Shown in pieces: positions 41,755 to 52,784 of a stretch of 64,000 nucleotides of DNA. Under the pieces are notes generated by a model, which made no database searches, was not told the origin of the DNA, and saw nothing but the letters and a program-made list of their open reading frames with translations. Numbering within the stretch: the stretch's first letter is position 1; the number at the start of each line of letters is the position of its first letter. Both the position numbers and the translations under genes were made by a program. The DNA comes from Prostheceraeus crozeri (lineage: Eukaryota; Platyhelminthes; Polycladida; Euryleptidae), in NCBI GenBank assembly GCA_907163375.1, contig CAJQUW010011554.1, positions 62,001-126,000 on the forward strand, read 5' to 3'.

Positions 41755-42361
41755 GTTAAAGCAGTAGCAACTACTGGAATTGTAAGAACGCCAGATGAAA
41801 TGACAATTATTAAAGCATTAGACCATCTCTTTCTTAATTTATTATAATGTTCTAATCTAAGTAATAATTGCGATTCCTTATCTTTCATATAACGTACTCT
41901 ATCTTTGTGTTTTTCTTTATTCATTTTTTCAATGTTAATCTTTTCAATGTCCATTAAAGTAGAACTACGTTCATATGATAACGAAGGATATATTCTTGCG
42001 GTTTCTTCCACTTTTGTTTCATCCACTTTTGTTTCTTCCATTTTTAAATGAATATTTTGAATAAATATTTTGAATAAATATTTTGAATACAATCTTCTGG
42101 TATATTGAGACTACGTGATATTTTGAGACAACTTAAATTTTCGTCTGCCTAAATTTTCAAAATTCTTAGACCACGTGATATTTTGAGACAACTTAAATTT
42201 TCGCCCTTCGGCCACGTGAAATTTGAAATCTACCTAAATTTTTGAAATTTTGATTTTTTTTGAAAATTTTGAAAACCCCCGCAAAAGTGTGACATCCGGC
42301 GCAAGCGAAGCGAAGCAAAGCGAAGCGAAGCGTCGCGCCGGATGTCACACTATAAACTACT
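41755..42361 (-). repeat. Polinton terminal inverted repeat, right
   Basis: It is the inverted match of 25335-25991, including the terminal CTTCG hairpin (42287-42350) and a partial copy of the first gene (MEETKVDETKVEETARIYP on the minus strand, from 42041). It differs from the left copy by few bases in the outer 300 bp and more in the inner part. Confidence 0.9.
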
Positions 42362-42367
42362 TACATA
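42362..42367. repeat. Target-site duplication, right (TACATA)
   Basis: An exact copy of 25329-25334, immediately outside the right TIR. Confidence 0.9.
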
Positions 42368-42871
42368 ACGACAAATGATCAGAGGTACTAATAGGTGCAT
42401 TAAACATAACACTGTCAGATGTATAAATGTGAGAGATTGACTCAGAAACTAGGACAATATCTAGAATATTGGAACCTCTTGTTGGATGTTTTAAATTGCC
42501 ATTCAGCAGAAAGTCCTCACAAAAGTTCTCCACTCGAAACTGATTGAAATCACCAAAAATGATAATAGAATATTTCGGCTTTACTGATAATGGATTGTCA
42601 ATGAGGAATGTCACATGATTGTGTATTTCATTCAAAGAAGATTGAAGGAGTCCAGGAGTAATATACGTGAAAATTACACAGCATTCACAACAGGAAATGT
42701 TAAGTAGAATGTATTCACATAACTTTGAACCAGCATCCTGATGATTGACCACTTCATAATTTATTCCCAATTTAACATTAATCGTAACTCCAACTCCTTT
42801 ACGTGTGACACGGTCTGACCTTACAATCGAGAAACCAGGAATACTAATTTCAGAAGAACAAACATCATCGT
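42368..42871 (-). mobile_element. LINE-B endonuclease fragment (copy 2)
   Basis: The minus strand reads IPGFSIVRSDRVTRKGVGV, then IIFGDFNQF, RGSNILDIVLVS and STSDHLSLC. All are EEP endonuclease motifs, including the terminal SDH. It keeps the middle of the domain lost from the copy at 4.1-4.6 kb. The Polinton lies directly after the SDHLSLC codons, so this LINE piece formed part of its target. Confidence 0.75.
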
Positions 42872-45275
42872 TTAGCTACTTAGTACCTACAGTATACCAA
42901 ACCAAATGTTCTGCTGTTGAAAAACTTTATCCTAAAGCAATCTGAACAGCCGAAAATTCGGTGTAAGACCTCTGCTGCATGTAGGCTACCAACTGAATTT
43001 AAATATTGGTGTGCAGGGCTTTAGCTTTCTTTTTATCACAAAAGTATTTTGCAGAAATATATGAGTTCAAATATTAAAAGTTATTTATTGCACAAATTCT
43101 ACTGTTTTCATTAAAAATTGATGCCATCGTAAAAAACATACATTGGAAAAAATGTTAATTACAATTGTTTTATCATTTAAACTATTATTTTTGAAGAAGC
43201 AAGGAATAGTATGCAGGTAGGCCCTACTGATGAAAGTCCTATCATAATGCACAACCGAATATTTTGTTATTCTATGCTTTCACTATTTCATGCACTTTGG
43301 ATCTGCTAGGGATCGCCAGATTTCACTGTTCACTGTTATAGACATTCTGAGAGCTTGCCAATAGGAAATATGCCTGTATGTTGTAATATTGTCACACTCG
43401 ACAGTGTTTTAGCGGTTTCATTTTAAGAAAGTTGAGTATACCACAATAGTGCAGAAAACGTGTGAAATACTCATAATACTCATGGCGTGTCAAAACGTGG
43501 AAAAGTATTATTCTTCTAAATATGCTCTCTGTATTTAATTTACAGCAAATTGATGGTTTTACTGATGATTTTTCACTTTTAAGGACTTCTTCAGGGCTTT
43601 GATTTAGGGTTCATCTGGCTCTGTAACAGAATAGGATGAGATATTTGAAGAAGAGATACTGGAGACGATGTTAAAATCCCCTTAAATCCCCTGGCTTTCG
43701 GAGAAGGCAATGTAATGAAAGAGCCAATTGTTAGAGAGAATGGAAAATGACATCATGCAAGAAGGGCTGAGGGCTGACCCATTGGTACGAGGAGTGTGGA
43801 CATCTCAGACACCAACGTTGTTCGACGTTCAAGTACTAAACCTTGACGCTGAATCTCGCGATGACCGCAACTCCACACAGATCCTTGCAGTATCCGAAAT
43901 ACAAAAGCAGTCGACATACAAAGACGCGTATGATTTCAGAAGATGCGACTTTACTCCGCTAGTATTCTCTTGCGATGGAGCTTTTGGGCTACAACAAAAT
44001 CCTTTTTAAAATTGCAAATGGGACGGAAATTATCAGAACATTCGTTCATTCATCCACACAAATACTTGATATGAACCTCAAGTGAATGCTTGCGAGGTTA
44101 CCGCATTAGTTGTAGAAGTCACATTGGTTTGAATGATGCTCATGGAATCCCAACGTTCTTTCATCACGAAGACTAATTTCTTTCACTCTCTTGCTTGTTA
44201 TCGAATTATTTCTCTTATCCGATTAACTTAGTGTTTTATACAATATTTCGTAAGTTACTCAAACTTGTAAATATGCAGGGTGTTCCTTATTCACATGTGT
44301 TTTCTTTCATCCTGTCTGAAAAGAAGAGGAACGCACCGGGTTGAAATGGTGAGATGCACTGATTTGCAGTAGCCATGGTGATGTCCGTTGTCGCCCTCTT
44401 TTTGTCTGTCGGACTACAAAGTGGCGATGTGATCGTGTTAGTCTTTGTGGATCATTCAGACGTAGGAGTATAGAGCATTCTTCTCTTTTGTAACTTGGCT
44501 TGTGAACTTGGACTTAACTCAGCTCACCATCTGATATCTGGAAATGCTTTGAACCTTCATGCTTTCTTATCCCTGCTCCTTATTTTACATCGATGATAAT
44601 TTTGAAAATATTAACACTTTATTAGGCTAATGATGCTTCTGTTGATGGTATGAAAATCATTCACTCAGCAGTTCGTCCTCTGCTGGATCTTCCTTGGACA
44701 TTTAGTTAACGAATGTGGTGGTATAACTGAATTGGCAATGCACCACTTGTCGATGTGGAAGTCTTGAAGGTCATTGGTTCGAGTCTATTCTCATTAGGAA
44801 GTGTGGCCTCTCTCACTGTGTGTTAAATGTCTCAATCTCCAGAGTCACCAGGGCATTGCTGTCCCATCCGTTGGAAATTCGGAAGGGTGAAGTAAAAGAT
44901 TAGGAATAGATTGAATCGTGTACATTGTTTGTATTGATCTGTTCACTTAAGTGGGAAAATTTCTAAATCATATTTTGAGATTTCAAGTTACCTCTGTCGA
45001 TTGCATATCCATTTTTGTCTACTTTTCGTTTCAGATTGGATATCGGTGAATTCGCAGCAGTCTGAAGTGAATATTTTTGAATGAGTAGCCGTTTTGAGTA
45101 GCAGAGACAGTGCTCGCATCGAACGAAGCAGTTTCTGGTAACTGGAAGACTGATTGAATATTTGATTGGTCGTGGAATGACGATATCATAGAGTCGACAG
45201 CAATCAATAGTTGATCTTTGTGATGACTGGGGAAGTTTTGACAGATCTTCTTGTTATATCTTTTTAAGTAATAGC
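42872..45275. repeat. Upstream block U, copy 3
   Basis: It joins block U at the point equivalent to 6616 in copy 1 and runs to the ZNF3 start. It contains the restriction-like-endonuclease LINE remnant (43728-44009) that copies 1 and 2 lack, plus the candidate splice acceptor ending at 45034. No other gene is seen. Confidence 0.65.
43728..44009 (+). pseudogene. C-terminal fragment of a restriction-like-endonuclease LINE
   Basis: 93 residues read GLRADPLVRGVWTSQTPTLF, then DVQVLNLDAESR and FTPLVFSCDGAFG. I recognise this as the end of an RT-bearing non-LTR element with a PD-(D/E)xK-type nuclease (R..D..VRGVW...DV.V.D.DA). No RT is attached. In block U copy 1 the equivalent 250 bp is gone, with the ends rejoined at a short TTGATATGAACC homology. 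Confidence 0.6.
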
Positions 45276-46376
45276 ATGTCCTCTGAATGGAAAAAGTCAA
45301 TGTCAAGTTGTTCAAGTGACGTTGCCGACAAGCAGTTTGGTAATGTAAGAGAGAGGACATTTCGATGTAACTATTGCTCTAAATCATTCTTCACGAAGTC
45401 TACTAAAACCGTTCACGAACAAGGTGTTCATATAAGAGATAAGTCCTATCAGTGCCAATATTGCTCTAAATCATTCGTCAGGAAGGATCATAAAGTCGAA
45501 CACGAACAAAGTGTTCATGTCAGAAAAAAGTTTTTTCAGTGTCAATATTGCTCTAAATCTTTCTTCAGGAAGTGTAGTAAAGTCTTACACGAACAAAGTG
45601 TTCATGTCAGTGATAAGTCCTATCACTGTCAATATTGCCCTAAATCATTCGTCTCGAAGTGTAGTAAAGTCTTACACGAACAAGCTGTTCATGTCAGTGA
45701 TAAGTCCTATCACTGTCAATATTGCCCTAAATCATTCGTCACGAAGGGTAGAAAAGTCCGCCATGAGCATGAGGTTCATGTCAGAGATAAGTCTTATCAG
45801 TGTCAATATTGCTCTAAATCTTTCTTCGCGAGGAGTACTAAAGTCAGTCACGAACAAAGTGTTCATGTCAGAGATAAGTCTTATCAGTGCCAATATTGCT
45901 CTAAATCATTCTTCCTGAAGTGTGGAAAGGTCTTACACGAACAAAGTGTTCATTTGAGCAAGCCTGTGCAATGTAGATATTGTCCTAAATTTTTCTCCTA
46001 TCTAACATCTCAGCTTCGTCATGAAAGAACCTGTAAACTTAGAATCCATCATGAGCATAAGATTTGTAATTCCGATAAAGAATCTTCTAATGACATGAAT
46101 TCTTCATCTGCTCCAGAAATGAGTAGTGACAGAAAACCACAGACTGAAGATGTTCGGAAGCTCATTGAATTAATCAATAGTGGACAAGCAGATCCTGACG
46201 GAAATCAGCAATGTAAGCCCAACGAGACGAAGAAAGTCGAGGTGAAGTCGAGACGTTGCAGTTTGTGCTTGAAAATTTACAATCGCCAAACAGATAGGAC
46301 ACATCCAATTTTTATTAAGAATGGATATGAAACTCCTTCTCTGTGTGACCGTTGTTCTGATGTGTTATACTCGTAG
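45276..46376 (+). CDS. C2H2 zinc-finger protein, 8 fingers (ZNF3)
   Basis: An intact 366-residue ORF. It has seven fingers of C-x2-C-x12-H-x4-H type and a final C2HC-like finger (VQCRYCPKFFSYL), then the S/E-rich spacer and the C-terminal C-x2-C...C-x2-C module. Helix segments are TKSTKTV, RKDHKVE, RKCSKVL, SKCSKVL, TKGRKVR, ARSTKVS and LKCGKVL. The linker before the last finger is shortened (HLSKPVQC). It is the closest relative of the frameshifted ZNF2. Probably a nuclear DNA-binding protein of unknown target. Confidence 0.85.
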   Translation: MSSEWKKSMSSCSSDVADKQFGNVRERTFRCNYCSKSFFTKSTKTVHEQGVHIRDKSYQCQYCSKSFVRKDHKVEHEQSVHVRKKFFQCQYCSKSFFRKCSKVLHEQSVHVSDKSYHCQYCPKSFVSKCSKVLHEQAVHVSDKSYHCQYCPKSFVTKGRKVRHEHEVHVRDKSYQCQYCSKSFFARSTKVSHEQSVHVRDKSYQCQYCSKSFFLKCGKVLHEQSVHLSKPVQCRYCPKFFSYLTSQLRHERTCKLRIHHEHKICNSDKESSNDMNSSSAPEMSSDRKPQTEDVRKLIELINSGQADPDGNQQCKPNETKKVEVKSRRCSLCLKIYNRQTDRTHPIFIKNGYETPSLCDRCSDVLYS

Positions 46377-46803
46377 AGGTGAAGCAAGATTAATGTCATG
46401 ATTTGAGGATCAACGGGAGTTGGAATGATGTATGTATTTAATGTACTGCGTGCGATGTATTGCCTATAGAGCTGTATTAACACGAAAACGATGATTTGCT
46501 GCGACGACCTTTTCTGAATGTGAGTTGCATTGTAATTCTACATTTGGATGTTCGCTCGCTTTATGAATGAAGCATGTGTACTTGTAAAATTGAGTGATGT
46601 GCGGGATTTGTTGTCAGAAGCCATGCTCTGATTCCTCTGTAAATGATGATTTGGTCTCCACTTGAGTGTGATTTGGTAGTTTTTTTTATCATTACCTCTG
46701 AATGTGCCGATAAATACAGATTGCTTAGAATAGAATGATTTTCTTCCTTATCTTCATGTACGAGTACAAGGGTTGGCACTTGTATGTTCAAAACGTCGTG
46801 CAC
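46377..46803. repeat. Downstream block D, copy 3
   Basis: The ZNF 3' flank, as in the other units. No gene is seen. Confidence 0.55.
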
Positions 46804-48024
46804 AGGGCGTTTCAGTTGATCTTGCTGATTTTTCGAGACGAGTTTTATCATGTGTAAGAAGATGACAACGTTCCAAGGAAAGCATAGTGTATTCTATGCA
46901 TTTTAATTATGAAAATAGACCAAGAATGCTTGAATAACAAGAATTATAGCTATCAAGAAACACATCGTTTTATTTGGGTTTTCCTTCACAAGAATAAAGT
47001 TTCCAAAATCCTGTTCAACACAAACGGTGAATGAGTCGTCTGAGCACATCAGTGTCGATCTCTCAAAGAATGACCGCTTGCTTCGTTTTGAAATCTTGAC
47101 GTCCGAGGTCTGGAATCACTGAAAAGACGTTGTCGTAGATAAACCGACTAGCAGAAATGATTCGCGACAGGTCAGGTGATCTTGGTGGCCAGGTAATAGG
47201 TCCACCTCGTCCTATCCACCGTCCGGTAACGTTGCGATTCAAATGATCTCTGCAACAATCATATAATGATCAGGAGTGCAATGGAGTTCATGCCATTGAT
47301 TGTGATTTCGTGGATTCAACAATAGCGGTGTCACAATTGTTTGAAAAATCTCCAAATGTACCGGAGCTGTGACCTTAGAATGGATGAGTTTGAAGCTTGA
47401 GTCGTCATATAAATAGATGAACTTATCGTGATTATTAACGGAACCATTCAAATGAAATGTTGTCTCGTCACCGAAATTGATGTTCATCACGAAGTTGCGA
47501 TCTCTGCGATGTCTTTCCAAGATCGTCTGACAAAAAACGTTGCGACTAAATCATCTGTTTCGATCTTTTGCATAGACTTGAACTTCCAAGGATGGAGACA
47601 TTCTTCCTTCAAAATCCGATTCACGCTGGCTGGTGACACCCGACATTGTTGTGCAACTTTGCGTTGTGATGTAGTTGGTTCCATGAAGCGGTCCTTCCAG
47701 TGTGGTAGAGCTCGTGCAGGTAGCGATTCTTTATCATTTTCCTCTTGAGCTTTCTCATAATTAAAAGTGATAGAATGTTCTGCGATTGTAAGAATTTCAA
47801 CGCTCGTCAAATTTTTGTACTCAATTTCTGAATGAAACTCAAACACATAAGCGAATCTCATCACCTTTATGAAGTCTGTTCACAGGCAACGAATTAAGTC
47901 ACACATTACCTGCTAGAACAGTTCACGCGGTGACATAACTTCAGTTTTTGGTAGAATAAATGACTCATTACATTACTTTTGAAAAAGGATTGCATAAGCC
48001 AAATAAAGATAAATCGTCCAGATC
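46804..48024 (-). mobile_element. Mariner-like transposon, copy 4
   Basis: It has the left end AGGGCGTTTCAG and minus-strand transposase remnants (47487-47864 HTH part; 47239-47520 core part with FGDETTFHLNGSVNN). The right terminal repeat is cut after CCAGATC, where a LINE-A fragment joins. The transposase is split over two frames. Confidence 0.7.
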
Positions 48025-48240
48025 GTCGTTACTTAACGTATACGTCCCCCCGCTAGCTGCGCCCCTACTGATGTCTGCTCGCGCCGTCCCCTCCTTCCTC
48101 ATTCTCCTCTTCCACGCCCACCTTCATCTTCGGGGATATCAACGCTCACCACCCCTCTCAACGACCATTACACTTCCACTCTCCTGCAGCAGTGTTCCGG
48201 ATGGCGCACCTCCCCGGACCTCAGTCTGGTACTTTCGTCT
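48025..48240 (+). mobile_element. LINE-A fragment (copy 4)
   Basis: About 215 bp match the LINE-A endonuclease segment (compare 1080-1310), with TACGTCCCCCCGCTAGCTGC and the CTCCTGCAGCAGTGTT segment. It is cut at both ends. It joins mariner on the left and unassigned sequence on the right (48241-48430, no gene seen). Confidence 0.65.
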
Positions 48241-48429
48241 GAATGAAAAAATGAACGTTGTTTATACTCGGAAGCACATTAGGCGCGGAGCCTTTCTTCC
48301 ATGAGGCCGAGTTGTCATTTACCACTCTCATTCTTTTTCGTGCCGAGTGTAATGATACTGACGCACTTCAATAGAAAATACAGTTCTGAGCAATCGTTGC
48401 ATTTGAGAGAATCTTGATATATTAATGAA

Positions 48430-49835
48430 ATCTTCTTGTGGATATTCGTAAAAGATTTTCGATAATAAAAGCTCGAAGAATCATCAAAAGAGTTATCAAT
48501 AACTGCGTCAAATGCAAACGCTATCGTAATAAACCGCACATGGAAAGATTCGCAGCCTTACCACCAGATCGAGTTTCTGATGCATCAATGCGACCTTTCG
48601 AATCCATAGGCCTGGATTATTTTGGACCGATCATTCTGTTTACAGGAAAGAAGAAGTTTTATGTTCTCCTAATCACGTGTTTGAAAATTCGAGCGATCCA
48701 TATGGAAGTTGCTGAAAGTTTGGACGCTGAAGGCTTCATGAAGGCATTCATTCGATTTGTTGCTCGTAGAGGAATTCCATCAAGAATCTTCTGATATCGC
48801 GAAGACATTTCAGAAGGCTGCTTCTATGACTTCTTTGCAGTTTCAGATTGACTGGAAATTCAATACTCCAAAGGCTCCATGGACTGGTGGCGTGTGGGAA
48901 CGTCTTATACGAAGTGTCAAGGACTCCCTACGATTCGCATTAAAGAAAGGGTTGACCAGTCAAAACGACTTTCACACCATTGTTTGTCAAATTGAAGAGT
49001 TGATTAATCGCAGGCCAATAACATACTATTGTCAAGAGGACGAAACTCTGCCATTGACACCAATGAATTTTCTACTTCCAAAAGAAGAAATCACTGTAAG
49101 TCAATCTAGTGAAGTTTTGAATAGAGCCAGTGCATTGACTACCTTCAAGGATAACCAAAAGAGTGTTCAATGCATTTTGGAGACGCTGGAAAACTGAGTA
49201 TCTGGTTTCGCTGGTAGAGAACAAATCACCTCTCAAAATTCGAAGTCAGAACCTGAGTATAGGAGACATTGTTCTACTAGATGAGGGTACAAAGTGTGAC
49301 TTCTGGCCAATGGCCAAAATTTTGCAGCTTCACTACGGGCGTGACAAGATTGCTAGAAGTGTCACTCTCTTTTGTAACGGAAAGGAGTTAAGGCGGCCAA
49401 CTAGACTTGTACATAATCTGGAGATTATCTGATAAAATTGTCTGTTGTTAGTTGATGATTTTATTTGTTGCAGAAGCATCTATATCAGTTTTAGAGAGCT
49501 CATCTTTCCATAAGTGTGACCAAACGTTATGAACTTGAAATGGTTACACTGCTTTTACCTTCCCCTGAACCACTGAAATGGTGTTAATGAATGATTTCGG
49601 CGAGCAATGTGCATTCAACAGTGTTGTTGCGAATATCGCATAGGAACACTACAATTCACTTATGTTGGGGAGTGTTATGAAAACTATGTTTTCCTATATG
49701 TTGTGATAACTATGTTCTCGATGGTTTGATATCTCAACACTCATTTGTCTTGTATCATGCTATATGCTCAAGATATCTTCCTTAGTGCTATGGTGTAACT
49801 TTTGACATTTACTTACTTTTACTAAATTACATTTA
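48430..49835 (+). mobile_element. BEL/Pao LTR-retrotransposon fossil: integrase to 3' end
   Basis: The frames read CVKCKRYRNKP (zinc-binding head), RPFESIGLDYFGPI, APWTGGVWERLIRSVKDSL and INRRPITY (integrase core), FWRRWKTEYL, and a tail of the DUF5641 type (IGDIVLLDEGTKCDFWPMAKI, ending RPTRLVHNLEII at about 49429). These are diagnostic of BEL/Pao. A purine-rich TTGGGGA followed by TGTTATGA at about 49673 may mark the start of a 3' LTR that runs to the ZNF4 remnant. The copy is partial and broken, and no 5' LTR is seen. Confidence 0.8.
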
Positions 49836-50271
49836 CTAAATCTTTCTTCTGAAGTGATGTTAAAGTCAGTCACGAAAAAAATGTTCATTTGATAGAGAGG
49901 CCTTTTTAATGTAGATATTGTCCTAAATTTTTCTCCTATCGAACATCTCAGGTTCGTCATGAAGGAATCTGTGAACGTCAAATCCATTATGAGCATGACA
50001 TTTGTAATTCCGATAAAGAATCTTCAGAAACCCACAGACTGAAGATGTTCGGAAGCTCATTGAATTAATCAATAGTGAAAAAGAAAATCCTGACGTACAT
50101 CTGCAATGTAAGCCCAACGAGACGAAGAAAGTTGAGGCGAGGTCGAGACGTTGCAGTTTGTGCTTGAAAATGTACAATCGCCAAACAGATAGGACTCATC
50201 CAATTTTCATCAAGAACGGATATGAAACTCCTTCTCTGTGTGACCGTTGTTCTGATGTGTTATACTCGTAG
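49836..50271 (+). pseudogene. 3' remnant of a C2H2 zinc-finger gene (ZNF4)
   Basis: Homology starts inside the second-last finger (matching ZNF5 from about 63200) and ends at the common stop. A CGA-to-TGA and a CAA-to-TAA change interrupt the fingers, and about 55 bp of the serine-rich spacer is missing. The C-terminal C-x2-C...C-x2-C module remains readable. The 5' part is gone; a BEL/Pao fossil lies directly upstream. Confidence 0.8.
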
Positions 50272-50576
50272 AGGTGAACAACCTTTTTTGAATGTGAGTT
50301 GCATTGTAATTCTACATTTGGATGTTCGCTCGCTTTATGAATGAAGCATGTGTATGTGTAAAATTGAGTGATGTGCCGGATTTGTTGTCAGAAGCCGTGC
50401 TCTGATTCCTCTGTAAATGATGATTTGGTCTCCACTTGAGTGTGATTTGGCAGTTTTTTTATCTTTACCTCTGAATGTGCCGATAAATACAGATTGCTTA
50501 GAATAGAATGATTTTCTTTCTCATCTTCATGTACGAGTACAAGAGTTGGCATTTGTATGGTCAAAACGTCGTGCTC
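50272..50576. repeat. Downstream block D, copy 4
   Basis: A shortened form of the ZNF 3' flank (the first 80-odd bases of the other copies are missing). No gene is seen. Confidence 0.5.
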
Positions 50577-51819
50577 AGGGTGTTTCAGTTAATCTTGCTG
50601 ATTTTTCGAGAGGAGTTTTATCATGTGTCAGAAGATGACAACGTTCCAAGGAAAGCACAGTGTATTCTATGCATTTTAAGTATGAAAATAGACCAAGAAT
50701 GCTTAAATCACAAGAATTATAGCTATCAAGAAACACATCGTTTTATTTGGGTTTTCCTTCACAAGAATAAAGTTTCCAATATTCTGTTCAACAGAAACAG
50801 CACAACGATGAATGAGTCGCCTGATCGCATCAGTGTCGATCTCTCAAAGAATGACCGCTGGCTTCGTTTTGAAATCTTAGCGTCCGAGGTCGGGAATCAC
50901 TGAAAAGACGGTGTCGTAGATAAACTGACTAGCAGAAATGATTTGCTACAGGTTAGGTGATCTTGGTGGCCAGGTAATAGGTCCACCTCGTCCTCTCCAC
51001 CGTCCGGTAACGTTGTGATTGAAATGATCTCTGCAACAATCACATAATGAGCAGGAGTGCAATGGAGTTCATGCCATTGATTGCGATTTCGTGGATCCAA
51101 CAATAGCGGTGTCACAATTGTTTGAAGAATCTCCAAATATACCGGAACCGTGACCTTAGAATCGATGAGCTTGAAAAATATATCGTCGTATAAATAGATG
51201 AACTTATTGGGATTATTAACGGAACAGTTCAAATGAAATGTTGCCCCGTCACCGAAATTGATGTTCATCACGAAGTTGCGATCTCTGCGATGTCTTTCCA
51301 AGATCGTCTGACAAAAAGCGTTGCGACTAAATCATCTGTTTCGATCTTTCGCATAGACTTGAACTTCCAAGGATGGAGGCAGTCTTCCTTCAAAATCCGA
51401 TTCACGCTTGCTGGTGACACCCGACATTGTTGTGCAACTTTGCGTTGTGATGTAGTTGGTTCTATGAAGCGGTCCTTCCAGTGTCGTAAAGTTCGAGCAG
51501 GTAGCGGTTCTTTATCATTTTCCTCTTGAGCTTTCTCATAATTAAAAGTGAAAGAATGTTCTGCGATTGTAAGAATTTCAACGCTCGTCAAATGTTTGTA
51601 CTCAATTTTTGAATGAAACTGAAACACATAAGCGAATCTCATCACCTTTATGAAGTCTGTTCACAGGCAACGAATTAAGTCACACATTACTTTCTAGAGC
51701 AGTTCATTCAGTGACATAACTACAGTTTTTGGTAGAATAAATGACTCATTACATTACTTTTGAAAAAGGATTGCATAAGCCAAATAAAGATAAATCGTCC
51801 AGATCCACTGAAACACCCT
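50577..51819 (-). mobile_element. Mariner-like transposon, copy 5
   Basis: Both terminal repeats are present (AGGGTGTTTCAGTTAATC at left, and CCACTGAAACACCCT at 51805-51819 at right). Transposase remnants are at 51268-51645 (HTH) and 50897-51301 (core, FGDGATFHLNCSVNN, CTPAHYVIVAEI). The core frame extends further here than in copy 1 and covers a PAHY motif. It is still split over two frames. Confidence 0.75.
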
Positions 51820-52784
51820 ATAGATCAATATATCCAGAGGGGTTCAATTGTATGAGAGTTGATTGAGTCTTGAGACGGATGTTTTCGGTGTTAGAGCGGT
51901 AAGTATGTTAGGTACAGTATGAAGATGCGCGGCGCTTATCCTTCCCCGTACACTTATTGTGAATGTGAAATTTCAAACTCGAATTATTTGATTAGTATCT
52001 GACATTTCAATTTAATTAACGATGGCTAACTTGATCCGGCTATCAAATTGCAGTTCGTTTCCTAAATCGTTGCATAGTACAAAAAATGGTTACATATAAT
52101 TCTAAATTTGATCATAAGCTGATAAACAATTAGTAAATTTGTTCACGTATTCAGCCGAGACACTTGGTTTAGGAAACAGTGTAGTTTGCCAAGTCAAATG
52201 AAGCAATTGGTGATTGTTTGCCCTGTGTTCTGTTGCTTCGACAGTGTTATTTCAGATGTCATGTTAGCCCTCTTTTCACTCAATGCATTGTGTCATGATT
52301 GATGAGCTGCTCTTGTTAATCCATTTATGGAACACAAGCGTCTTTATTCCTATGATGTGTAGAATATGCCATTGTTTGCTTTCAACAGGTGCAGACGAGA
52401 CAAGCTCTCGTGTGATCCGAGATTCAAGATCTTCAGACGCAAGTGAGGGAAATGATGACTTCACCAATGACTGAGTGAGGGAATAGTACTAATTTGAAGT
52501 TTGCCAGTGAACTGCTGAATCTGCTTTTATAAAACGTGGATATCTTACAGATATATTTGTGTCCAGAATTGAAAACTCCAGCGTTAATGCTTTAATCTGT
52601 ACGGAGAGAAGGAGAGGAATCCCTTCGCTGTTAGGCGATAAAGTGTATCTGAGACCTGCATCTGGGAAATGTGATTTGAGATAAACAGTCACCCACACTG
52701 TTGCCTAGATTAACTCCAGCGTTTCTGTGATTTTAGAAGACAACGGAATTGCTGGCCACGTGAATCACATTGGACTTGTGCGAC
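51820..52784. repeat. Pre-LINE block, copy 3
   Basis: Near-identical to 11602-12569. No gene is called. Confidence 0.55.

Larger units (their letters stand above)
25335..42361 (+). mobile_element. Polinton/Maverick (adintovirus-like), nearly whole, about 17.0 kb
   Basis: The element starts AGTAGTTTATAG and ends with the exact complement, with a perfect 6-bp target duplication TACATA outside (25329-25334 and 42362-42367). A 6-bp duplication and AG ends are the Polinton hallmark. It carries protein-primed PolB, a retroviral-type integrase, a packaging ATPase, a double-jelly-roll major capsid protein, a penton-like protein and an adenain-like protease remnant. Most genes are open and the TIRs are nearly identical, so it is young. 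Two or three genes look damaged. It is strikingly A+T-rich against its flanks, apart from the 40.35-41.74 kb segment. Confidence 0.95.

Noticed and set aside
41721-42092. Minus-strand 123-residue ORF as a separate gene
   Set aside because: It is the partial copy of the first Polinton gene carried by the right TIR.
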